NCBI RefSeq assembly: GCF_965263005.1
Contig: NZ_OZ253579.1
Location: 3,596,001 to 3,660,000, forward strand
Direction of reading: 5' to 3'
Source: Rariloculus sp965263005
GTDB taxonomy: Bacteria; Pseudomonadota; Gammaproteobacteria; Steroidobacterales; Rariloculaceae
Length of the DNA: 64,000 bases
Under the pieces are notes generated by a model. That model was not told the origin of the DNA. It was given only the letters and a program-made list of their open reading frames with translations, and ran no database searches. Positions within the stretch are counted from its first letter, which is position 1. Each line of letters begins with the position of its first letter. This document shows, one piece after another, positions 34,223 through 41,597 of the stretch. The position numbers and the translations under genes are program-made.

Positions 34223-35978
34223 TGTCGAGCCACTTCTTGCCGAGGTAGGCCTCGATCACAGCCGGATCCTTCGTGATCATCTCCGGGGGACCTGCGGCGA
34301 GCACGGCGCCGTGATCAAGCACGATGAACCGGTCGACGAGCTTCACCATCGCCGGCATCGTATGCTCGATGATGACGATCGTGATGCCAAGCTTCGCGAG
34401 GCGGCGAATCACTTTCATGAGTCCCTCGGCCTCGGTGCCTGCAAGACCCGCGAAGATCTCGTCGAGCAGGAGTATCGTCGGTTTCGACGCGAGCGCTCTC
34501 GCGAGTTCCAGCAGCCGCAGCTGCTCGTTGCTGACATTGCGGGCAATCGACTCGGCAGCATCGCTCAAGCCCACGGCCTCGATCGCGTCCTCGGCCAACA
34601 TCCTTGCCTGCCCGGCGCTGCCCGCGCGTACATACGCGCCGATCACGACGTTGTCCGCGATCGACATCCTGCGAAACGGCTTGACGATTTGAAATGTCCG
34701 GCCGACGCCGCGGCGGCAGATCCGGTTCGGCGCCTTGCCGACGATGCTTTGGCCGTCGAGCAGCACTTCGCCCGCATCGGGCGCGATAAAGCCGTTGAGC
34801 AGATTGAACAGCGTCGTTTTACCCGCGCCGTTCGGACCGATGATCCCTACGATCTCTCCCTGACGCAGCTCGAGGTCGACATCGTCGACGGCCTTGAGCC
34901 CGCCGAAGGACTTCGAGAGACCGCTGACGGTAAGCACCGTGCGCCCGGCGCGCTCGTCGCCGACCCTGAAGCCGTCGTCCCGCGCGCCTGTGCCTGGCAC
35001 TGCCGCCGCGGCAGGCTCGGGCGGCGCCGAAACGGCGCGGCGCCTCTTTGCGATGTCGCGGACTTTCCAGAACACGCCTTCCGGAGCGATCATGACGACA
35101 GCGACGATCGCGACGCCGTAAATGACGCCCTGAATGCCGGGCAGGCGCTCGGCAAATTCGGCGTCAAGCCACGCGCTCAACGGGACAAGGGTCACGGCGC
35201 CGATAACGGGGCCCCAGACCGTACCGACGCCGCCGAACATCGCGACGATAAGCGCCTGAGCCGACACGAGGACGCCGAACACCGAAAGCGGCGTCACGAC
35301 GAGTTGCACTACCGCGTAGAACCCGCCTATGGCGGCGGCCATCGCGCCGCTCAACGCGATGGCCCGGAGCTTCCAGGCAAGCGTGTCGATACCGGACGCC
35401 TCGGCTGCCGTTTCGTCCTGCTTGATCGCGAGCAGACACATGCCGAAGCGGGAGCGCTCGACGAGACGCGTGACAAGCATCGCCGCAACGACAAAACCGA
35501 GCGCGATGAGCACGTAGATGCGGCCGTCGTCGAACTGCATGTATGCGGCCGGCGCGTCACGCACCATCGGCACCGCGACTTCCTGGTAGCCGAGCCATTC
35601 GAAGACGTAGAGCAGCGCCAACGGGTACGCGAGCATCGCAAGCGCGAAATAGTGGCCGCGAAGCCGGAACGTCGGCACGCCGACCACGAGACCCGCGACG
35701 CCGCCGAGGAGCGCCGCAAGCGGGATGCCGAACCAGGGACTGATGCTCCACGCGACCTGACTCAACGCGACGAAGTAGGCGCCGAGCCCGAAGAACGCCG
35801 CGTGCCCGAAAGAGATCAGACCGCTGTAACCGCTCAGGAGGTTCCAGGCCAATCCCATGACCGCCCAAACGAGCACGACGGTCATGATGAGCTGGTAGTA
35901 CTCGTTCTCGACGGTCAGCGCGAGCGCGCCGTAACCGAGCGCGAATGCGGCGATCCACGGCCAGTGCCTGGCCCGCAT
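34215..35978 (-). CDS. Fused branched-chain-type ABC permease and ATPase (LivM-LivG)
   Basis: A 587-residue fusion. Residues about 1-310 are a LivM permease with roughly eight to ten helices (AWNLLSGYSGLISFGHAAFF). A charged linker (about 310-350, RRRAVSAPPEPAAAAV) joins a LivG ATPase with Walker A GPNGAGKTT and Walker B ILLLDEIFAGLAG. The ABC signature is VSNEQLRLLE, not the usual S-G-G-Q or S-Y-G-Q, so the canonical glycine is missing. The ATG at 35978 gives a normal LivM N terminus; a longer frame upstream codes for nothing recognisable. livH lies 94 bp upstream. Confidence 0.9.
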   Translation of the reverse strand: MRARHWPWIAAFALGYGALALTVENEYYQLIMTVVLVWAVMGLAWNLLSGYSGLISFGHAAFFGLGAYFVALSQVAWSISPWFGIPLAALLGGVAGLVVGVPTFRLRGHYFALAMLAYPLALLYVFEWLGYQEVAVPMVRDAPAAYMQFDDGRIYVLIALGFVVAAMLVTRLVERSRFGMCLLAIKQDETAAEASGIDTLAWKLRAIALSGAMAAAIGGFYAVVQLVVTPLSVFGVLVSAQALIVAMFGGVGTVWGPVIGAVTLVPLSAWLDAEFAERLPGIQGVIYGVAIVAVVMIAPEGVFWKVRDIAKRRRAVSAPPEPAAAAVPGTGARDDGFRVGDERAGRTVLTVSGLSKSFGGLKAVDDVDLELRQGEIVGIIGPNGAGKTTLFNLLNGFIAPDAGEVLLDGQSIVGKAPNRICRRGVGRTFQIVKPFRRMSIADNVVIGAYVRAGSAGQARMLAEDAIEAVGLSDAAESIARNVSNEQLRLLELARALASKPTILLLDEIFAGLAGTEAEGLMKVIRRLAKLGITIVIIEHTMPAMVKLVDRFIVLDHGAVLAAGPPEMITKDPAVIEAYLGKKWLDSA

Positions 35979-36072
35979 CACGTCAGCGTACCTGCCTGGA
36001 TCGCCCGAAGGCGCAGCCGGCCGGCCGTGGCCGCAACTGTCCGCAAGCACCGCAACGCAGCCCGCCCATGAC

Positions 36073-37032
36073 TCATGCTCGCCGCGCGGCGCGGCCGAAC
36101 AGGCCGTCCGGCCGATACAGCACAATGAGCAGGAAGCAGACGAATATCGCCGTGTTCTGCAGTTGATTCGGCAGAAAAAGCGCCGAGAGTTGCTGCACGA
36201 GGCCGATCGTGAGCCCACCGTAGAACGCACCGCGCAGGCTGCCGAGCCCGCCGAGCACGACGCCCGCATACATGACGACCACGTAGTCGATGCCGACGTA
36301 AGGCTGAAACGGGTTCGTCGAGGCGAGTAATCCCCCGCCGACGGCCGTGATGCCGACGCCAAAGCCGAACGCGATGCGGTAGGCTCGATCCACGTCGATG
36401 CCCATGTAAACCGCCGCGACCGGATTGTCGGCCGCCGCGCGCAGCGCCCGCCCGAGGCGGGAGTTTGCCATGAGTGCGGCGAATGACACGACAACGGCGA
36501 CGGCGATCAGGGCGGCGATCGTTTGTGCCTGATTGACGAAGAGGAGAATGTCCTCACCGTAGAGCGGACCGACGATCCATGGCGTCGACGACAGCGGCGT
36601 CGAAATCGATACGGGCGCCGACCCGAAAACGATGAGGCCGCCGTTGGCGAGAATCAGCGAGATACCAAGTGTCAATATGAGCTGCGCGTGATGGCCTTCC
36701 GCCTCGAGCGTGCTGCCTCTAACGCCCGTGACCTGGCTCACGAGCCCCTTGTGAACGAGCACCCCGATGAGAAACACCGCGGGACCTGCGGCGAGTGCTG
36801 CGATAAACGGCGCGATGAGATCACCAAAGATGATGTACCCGCCGATCATCCCGAAACAGTAATAAGCGAAGTACATGCCAAGCATCAGGAACTCGCCCTG
36901 CGCAAAATTGATGACTCGCATGACGCCGAAAATGATCGAGAGGCCGACGCACATGAGCCCGTAGATGGCGCCCGTGAGGAGTCCCGCCGTCAGAAGCTGC
37001 AGGAAGTTCTCGATGTGCTGTGCCGTGCTCAC
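36073..37032 (-). CDS. livH: Branched-chain-type ABC transporter permease, LivH-like
   Basis: A 319-residue inner-membrane permease with eight or more helices. LLTAGLLTGAIYGLMCVGLS, the RVINFAQGEFLMLG motif and a C-terminal GGLGSLRGAFYGGLTIGL are typical of LivH. The start is GTG. It is the first Liv gene in the run, 129 bp after the dehydrogenase gene on the same strand. Confidence 0.92.
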   Translation of the reverse strand: MSTAQHIENFLQLLTAGLLTGAIYGLMCVGLSIIFGVMRVINFAQGEFLMLGMYFAYYCFGMIGGYIIFGDLIAPFIAALAAGPAVFLIGVLVHKGLVSQVTGVRGSTLEAEGHHAQLILTLGISLILANGGLIVFGSAPVSISTPLSSTPWIVGPLYGEDILLFVNQAQTIAALIAVAVVVSFAALMANSRLGRALRAAADNPVAAVYMGIDVDRAYRIAFGFGVGITAVGGGLLASTNPFQPYVGIDYVVVMYAGVVLGGLGSLRGAFYGGLTIGLVQQLSALFLPNQLQNTAIFVCFLLIVLYRPDGLFGRAARRA

Positions 37033-37161
37033 GACGTTCGATCGGCGGCCGGCGAGCGCGTAATGCCGGTTCTCGACAACCGCGCGAGCTCGCCCGCGCC
37101 GGCTGTTCCTTGGGTAAACGTTGCCGTGCGCCCGTCGGGTTGTAGCGGGCTTGCGGCCACC

Positions 37162-38055
37162 TCAACCGCGGACCTCCGTGCCGGCCCATTCCTCGACGAC
37201 CCGCGCGATCTCGGTGAAATCCGAGTCGGGCCCGAAGCGCGCCTGCGTCACAGCGAGCATTTGCAGAACGGCCGAGCCTCCGAGCATCGGCACGCCGAGT
37301 TCGGCGGCCTCCTGCAGGCAAAGCTTGATGTCCTTGTATGCGAGCCCCGTCGCGAAGCCAAAATCGAATGTACCGGGCAGCACAGCGCGCGGGAACTTGT
37401 CCAGTGTCGCGCTGTTGCGGCCCGTTCCGGAATTGATGACATCGAGCATTTGTGAGGCGTCGAGCCCTGCCTTGACGCCCATGACCATGACTTCGGACGA
37501 CAGCACGATCGCGGCGAGCGACAGGAGGTTGTTCGCAAGCTTCATGATCTGCCCCTGACCCGGCTCGGCGCCGACGAAGAACGGCTTGCCAATGTCCGCA
37601 AGCGCATGGCGGTGGCGCTCGTAGACTTCGCGCGCGCCCGAGACCATGACGGCAACCGTACCGTCGCGGGCACCCTTGATGCCGCCGCTGACGGGACAGT
37701 CGAGATAGGCGATGTCGTGCGCTGCGAGGCCGGCCGCGACCGTGCGCGCCACGTGCGGCCCCGTCGTCGAGCAATCGAAGACGTGCTTGACGGCCGATCC
37801 CTCGTGCAAGCCGCCCTCGCCAAGCGCAACGGACTCGACGATGGCAGGGGTCGGCAGGCTCAGAAACACCGTCTCGGTCGCCGCAGCGAGCTCGGTGACC
37901 GAGCTTGCCGCCTGCGCGCCGGCGCCGCTAAGTTCGCCGACGGCCTCGGCCGACGTATCGTACACGGTGAGCGAGTGCCCGCCCCCGAGCAGATTGCGCG
38001 CCATATGAGCGCCCATGCGGCCGACACCGATGAATCCATAGTCCGTCTTGTCCAC
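37162..38055 (-). CDS. NAD(P)-dependent oxidoreductase, 3-hydroxyisobutyrate dehydrogenase family
   Basis: A 297-residue beta-hydroxyacid dehydrogenase. The Rossmann motif GFIGVGRMGAHMARNL is at residues 7-22. The substrate-binding DCPVSGG and the catalytic lysine in GQIMKLANN follow. The family includes tartronate semialdehyde, glutamate-linked and hydroxyisobutyrate enzymes; the sequence does not decide among them. It heads a minus-strand run through the Liv importer, receptor, CMD protein and aldehyde dehydrogenase, which together look like an uptake and oxidation unit. Confidence 0.9.
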   Translation of the reverse strand: MDKTDYGFIGVGRMGAHMARNLLGGGHSLTVYDTSAEAVGELSGAGAQAASSVTELAAATETVFLSLPTPAIVESVALGEGGLHEGSAVKHVFDCSTTGPHVARTVAAGLAAHDIAYLDCPVSGGIKGARDGTVAVMVSGAREVYERHRHALADIGKPFFVGAEPGQGQIMKLANNLLSLAAIVLSSEVMVMGVKAGLDASQMLDVINSGTGRNSATLDKFPRAVLPGTFDFGFATGLAYKDIKLCLQEAAELGVPMLGGSAVLQMLAVTQARFGPDSDFTEIARVVEEWAGTEVRG

Positions 38056-38216
38056 TTGATATCCTCTGATCGCGGGTCGATTCCGCGCCCATTATGCAGT
38101 AAGCCGATTGCTGCAGACGTGCTCCCGGTGCAACTCGAGACTACCCTTTAAGGTTGAAGAGGGTAGAATCAACCCGAAGAAATTGACTGCGCTTTATTGC
38201 GGCGGGGAGAGGCGTT

Positions 38217-39218
38217 GTGAAACAGATCCGAACGTACATGACCGTAGCCGTCCTCCTGAGCATCTTCGCGCCGGCGACACTGCTCGCGCATCACCACGCG
38301 GTGAACTTCCTCGAGGAGACGATCGCGTTCTTTGGCGAGGTGACGCGCGTCGACTGGACGAATCCTCACGTCTATATCTACCTCGAAACCGAAGGCGACG
38401 ACGGAACGCCGGTCGAGTGGGAAATCGAGACAGGATCGACGCCCAGTCTTACGCGGCGCGGTTGGCAGCCCGACACGCTCAAGCCCGGCGACTCCGTTAC
38501 GGTGCGCGGCCGGCCGGACCGCAATCCCGAGCGCAAGTTCATGTCGCTGCGCGCGGTCACCGCGCCCGACGGCACGCCGCTCGTTGTCCAGGGCCGGCCT
38601 GCCGAGGACCCGAATGCTCGCGCTACGAGCATCGATGGCATATGGCAGGCGCTCGGCGGCCCTTACGACCGGGCCAAGGCCGCGACGCACCTGCCCCTGA
38701 CGGAGAAGGCGAAGGCCATCGCGGCAAACTTCGACGTCGCGAACGACCCGTTCATCGAATGCGTGGCGCCGCCCGTGCCCGACAGCCTGAGCACGCCGTA
38801 TCTGCACCAGATCATCGTCAATGACGACGACACGATCACGCTACGCGAGGAATACTGGGAGATCGACCGAACCGTCTACATGGATGGCCGCGGACATCCC
38901 GAAAACGGGCCGCGCACGAACCAGGGTCATTCGATCGGCCAATGGGAAGGCGACGTGCTCGTCGTCGACACGGTCCTCTTCGACGATCATGCCTTCGGCA
39001 ACGGCGCCGGCATTCCGAACGGAGCGCAAAAGCACATGGTCGAGCGTTACGAGATCATGGATGACGACCGCACGCTGTCGATCAGTTACGTGCTCGAGGA
39101 CGCCGAATACCTCGCCGAGCCCGTGACCGACACGCGGGAGTGGCGTTACGCGCCGCATCTGGAGATGCTGCCGAACACCTGCGATCTCGAGATCGCCCGC
39201 CGATCCATCCAGGACTAG
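38217..39218 (+). CDS. Secreted DUF6152-type protein
   Basis: A 333-residue exported protein. The signal peptide ends at LLA-HHHAV; a His-rich mature N terminus followed by an OB-like region (EVTRVDWTNPHVYIYLETEG, GDSVTVRGRP) is characteristic of DUF6152. The second half, from about residue 190, contains GQWEGDVLVVDT and VERYEIMDDDRTLSISY and matches the C-terminal domain of the protein at 25776-26906. The GTG start at 38217 follows GGGGAGAGG. Function unknown; it is probably a periplasmic protein. Confidence 0.78.
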   Translation: MKQIRTYMTVAVLLSIFAPATLLAHHHAVNFLEETIAFFGEVTRVDWTNPHVYIYLETEGDDGTPVEWEIETGSTPSLTRRGWQPDTLKPGDSVTVRGRPDRNPERKFMSLRAVTAPDGTPLVVQGRPAEDPNARATSIDGIWQALGGPYDRAKAATHLPLTEKAKAIAANFDVANDPFIECVAPPVPDSLSTPYLHQIIVNDDDTITLREEYWEIDRTVYMDGRGHPENGPRTNQGHSIGQWEGDVLVVDTVLFDDHAFGNGAGIPNGAQKHMVERYEIMDDDRTLSISYVLEDAEYLAEPVTDTREWRYAPHLEMLPNTCDLEIARRSIQD

Positions 39219-39224
39219 GAAAAG

Positions 39225-40136
39225 TCAGAGGCCTTTGGACTCGGCATCCCAGTTGGAGTCCGTGCAAAGCGCGCAGTCCGGGCCTACGAACATCGCGCCG
39301 GCTTCCTCGTCGTTCTTGAAATGCAATCGGACCCAGTTGGATGCGACGTTGGCGAACTCGCCCCCGCCCGGATGATCCACCGTCGCCGTATGCCCGGCGC
39401 CGTGGCGCGCGCCGTAGAACACGGGCAGGTGATCGATCATCTCGAAGTTTGCGTGTGAAGTCTCCATCATGAAGTCGCGCTCGTGACCGTTGATCAGGAG
39501 CACGGGTCCATGCAGATCGGCCAGTGCATCCGCGGTTGCAATCGGGGACGCCTGCCCATCCGGATCAGCGGGCTGGACGCCCGAGTTGAATACTCCGATC
39601 GTGCCGACCCTGGGATCGGTCCCGAGCGCGACGGACAAAAACCCCCCGCAGGACTGGCCCATGACCGCGACGCGATCGGTTGCGACCGCGCCTTGCAGCG
39701 GCGAGCCGGCACGGCCGTTCTCGGCCTCGGCCCAGTCGATTGCGGCACGCAGATCGTCGGCCGACGCCTGGCGGCGCTCCTCGCCTTCCACGGCGGCCGT
39801 AGCCAGCACGAGGAATCCGTGCGACGCGATCGTCGACAGAAAACCGCCGTAGCGCGCGCTGTTGATCGCGCAACCGCCGTTACCCCAGACCACGACGGGC
39901 AGCACGTCATCGTTCGGAAACGGGCTCAGGTCCGCGGGCCGATAAACGACATGCCCCGGTGACTCGAAGGCGAGTTCCGACATGACCTCGTAGGGCCCCG
40001 ATACCGCGAGCGGCGCACCTTCGACCGGCAACGCCGATCTGACCATCTCCATCGTGATCCCGGGCGGTTGCGCCGAGCCGATGCCACACACCAGAAACCC
40101 GACGACACTCGCACCGATGACTACAGTCCTGAACAT
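39225..40136 (-). CDS. Secreted alpha/beta-hydrolase
   Basis: A 303-residue exported hydrolase. Signal peptide MFRTVVIGASVVGFLVCGIG ending GSA-QP. The oxyanion-hole region VVVWGNGGC, the nucleophile elbow MGQSCGG (Ser followed by Cys), the acid region LLINGHERDFMM and the histidine HGAGH are visible, as in dienelactone-hydrolase/cutinase-like enzymes. Cysteines near the end (GPDCALC) may form a disulfide. It converges with the DUF6152 gene 6 bp away. Ester or polyester substrate likely; not proven. Confidence 0.85.
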   Translation of the reverse strand: MFRTVVIGASVVGFLVCGIGSAQPPGITMEMVRSALPVEGAPLAVSGPYEVMSELAFESPGHVVYRPADLSPFPNDDVLPVVVWGNGGCAINSARYGGFLSTIASHGFLVLATAAVEGEERRQASADDLRAAIDWAEAENGRAGSPLQGAVATDRVAVMGQSCGGFLSVALGTDPRVGTIGVFNSGVQPADPDGQASPIATADALADLHGPVLLINGHERDFMMETSHANFEMIDHLPVFYGARHGAGHTATVDHPGGGEFANVASNWVRLHFKNDEEAGAMFVGPDCALCTDSNWDAESKGL

Positions 40137-40352
40137 GGTTCTATACTCCGACTCGGTTGATCCTCGACATATGGTCGCTTCCGGACTTCACGCTTCGCAA
40201 GCGCCGACGATGCACGGTTCGCGCAAAACGCGCCGCGCGGGCACCGAAAACTCGCCTCGCGGCCATCGTAATGCTGTATCGATGCTTGGAACGCGCCCGG
40301 TTTTGTAGGAAAATTCGCGGCTGCCGCGATCCGCGCTCTAGGACTCCATGGA

Positions 40353-40676
40353 ATGACTTTTATCGTACTTGAAAGCTGCATCAAGTGTAAGTACACCGAC
40401 TGTGTGGAGGTCTGCCCGGTCGACTGCTTCCACGAAGGGCCGAACATGCTCGTGATCGACCCCGAGGAGTGCATCGACTGCACGCTCTGCGAGCCTGAAT
40501 GCCCCGTGGAAGCCATCGTCTCGGAGGACGACATCCCCGAAGGCCAGGAGGAGTTGCTGGAGCTCAACGCCGAACTCTCGCGATCGTGGCCCGTGCTCGC
40601 CCACGCGAAGGCGCCTCCGGACGACGCCGACGACTGGCAGGACGTAAAGGACAAGCTGCAGCACCTCGAGCGCTGA
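40353..40676 (+). CDS. fdxA: 7Fe ferredoxin, FdxA type
   Basis: A 107-residue cytoplasmic electron carrier. CIKCKYTDCVEVCPVDCF holds the mixed 3Fe-4S/4Fe-4S ligands and CIDCTLCEPECPVEAI the second set, followed by the usual helical C-terminal tail. Length is typical of proteobacterial FdxA. It stands alone, divergent from the hydrolase, and converges with the molybdoenzyme small subunit 44 bp away. It could supply electrons to that system but is also a common housekeeping gene. Confidence 0.95.
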   Translation: MTFIVLESCIKCKYTDCVEVCPVDCFHEGPNMLVIDPEECIDCTLCEPECPVEAIVSEDDIPEGQEELLELNAELSRSWPVLAHAKAPPDDADDWQDVKDKLQHLER

Positions 40677-40720
40677 CACCCGCGGCGGGCACCGGCGGGC
40701 GCTCCGTGCGTTGCGGGCCG

Positions 40721-41566
40721 TCAGGCCGCCAAATCGATCCTGCCCAGGTAGACGCTCTTCCCGAGCTCGACGTCGAGCCGCTTCGCTTCGTTGCCATCCA
40801 CTTCGATGACGACGCCATAGCGCCCGCTGTCAGGCTCGAGGCGGTCGATCTTGAACTCGCCAAAAGCGTCGCTCACGGCTTCGCCGACGACCGATCCCGC
40901 CCTTTCGAGCCTGATCGTCGCATCGGCAACGCAGTCGGTCACGCCGTCCACGGTCCTGATGACCGTTCCGCCGACGAATTCGTGCGTGTAGCGATGCAGG
41001 TTCTTGTAATGCACTCTCGGCTTTGTCGCCGCCTCTTCCTTGATCTCGCGCAGCCCATCACGGGACTTGATCGCGGCCATTTCCTCATCGGTCACCTTGA
41101 TGGCCTTGATCGCGCCGGTCGCGCACACCTGACTGCATCGCGGCTCCTGCCAACCCCGGTCGAGCAGATGAGCGTCGAAGAACCAATGCTGCGGCAGCTG
41201 TAGCTCCTCGTTCCAGCGGACGGCGTCATAGGGACACGCATCGACAATGGCTTTCTGGCCTTTGGCCTTGACCGGATCGATATGCACGATCCCGTCGGGG
41301 CGTTTGGTCACGGCGCCGTTCTCGGCTGCGGCGATGCAAGGCGCATCGTCGCAGTGCTGGCACATCACGGGCACATAGGCGACGTCCATGACGGGACCCG
41401 AGCCGCGCTCGCGGCACAGAATATCGATCCACCGATGATGGTGCTTCGGCATCGGTGCGCTGTAGCCTTCGAACTCGTTGCCGACATGCTCGTCCTGATT
41501 GGCCAACGTGCACAGATTGCAGTTCGTGCAGTTGGCGACATCGACGATCAGATTCCACTTCTTCAT
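40721..41566 (-). CDS. Fe-S subunit of a pyrogallol-hydroxytransferase-like molybdoenzyme
   Basis: A 281-residue cytoplasmic iron-sulfur subunit. Cysteine clusters start at CTNCNLCTLANQ (residue 13 on), then CQHCDDAPC, the CPYDAVRWNEE loop and CSQVCATGA, enough for three 4Fe-4S clusters. After residue 205 a Cna-B-like barrel (GTVIRTVDGVTDCVADATIR and GEFKIDRLEPDSGRYGV) follows. This combination and length match the small subunit of pyrogallol-phloroglucinol transhydroxylase (274 residues) rather than DmsB. It lies 31 bp behind the large-subunit gene on the same strand. Confidence 0.85.
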   Translation of the reverse strand: MKKWNLIVDVANCTNCNLCTLANQDEHVGNEFEGYSAPMPKHHHRWIDILCRERGSGPVMDVAYVPVMCQHCDDAPCIAAAENGAVTKRPDGIVHIDPVKAKGQKAIVDACPYDAVRWNEELQLPQHWFFDAHLLDRGWQEPRCSQVCATGAIKAIKVTDEEMAAIKSRDGLREIKEEAATKPRVHYKNLHRYTHEFVGGTVIRTVDGVTDCVADATIRLERAGSVVGEAVSDAFGEFKIDRLEPDSGRYGVVIEVDGNEAKRLDVELGKSVYLGRIDLAA

Positions 41567-41597
41567 GCGTTTCGCCCCGAGTAGAGTGCCTCGCCCG

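Noticed and set aside
34206..36071. 621-codon open frame on the + strand opposite livMG
   Set aside because: Arg/Asp/His-rich shadow of the coding strand with no family resemblance.
35979..36494. N-terminal extension of LivMG by 172 residues
   Set aside because: The extension overlaps livH in another frame and has Arg/Ser-rich shadow composition; a normal LivM start exists at 35978.
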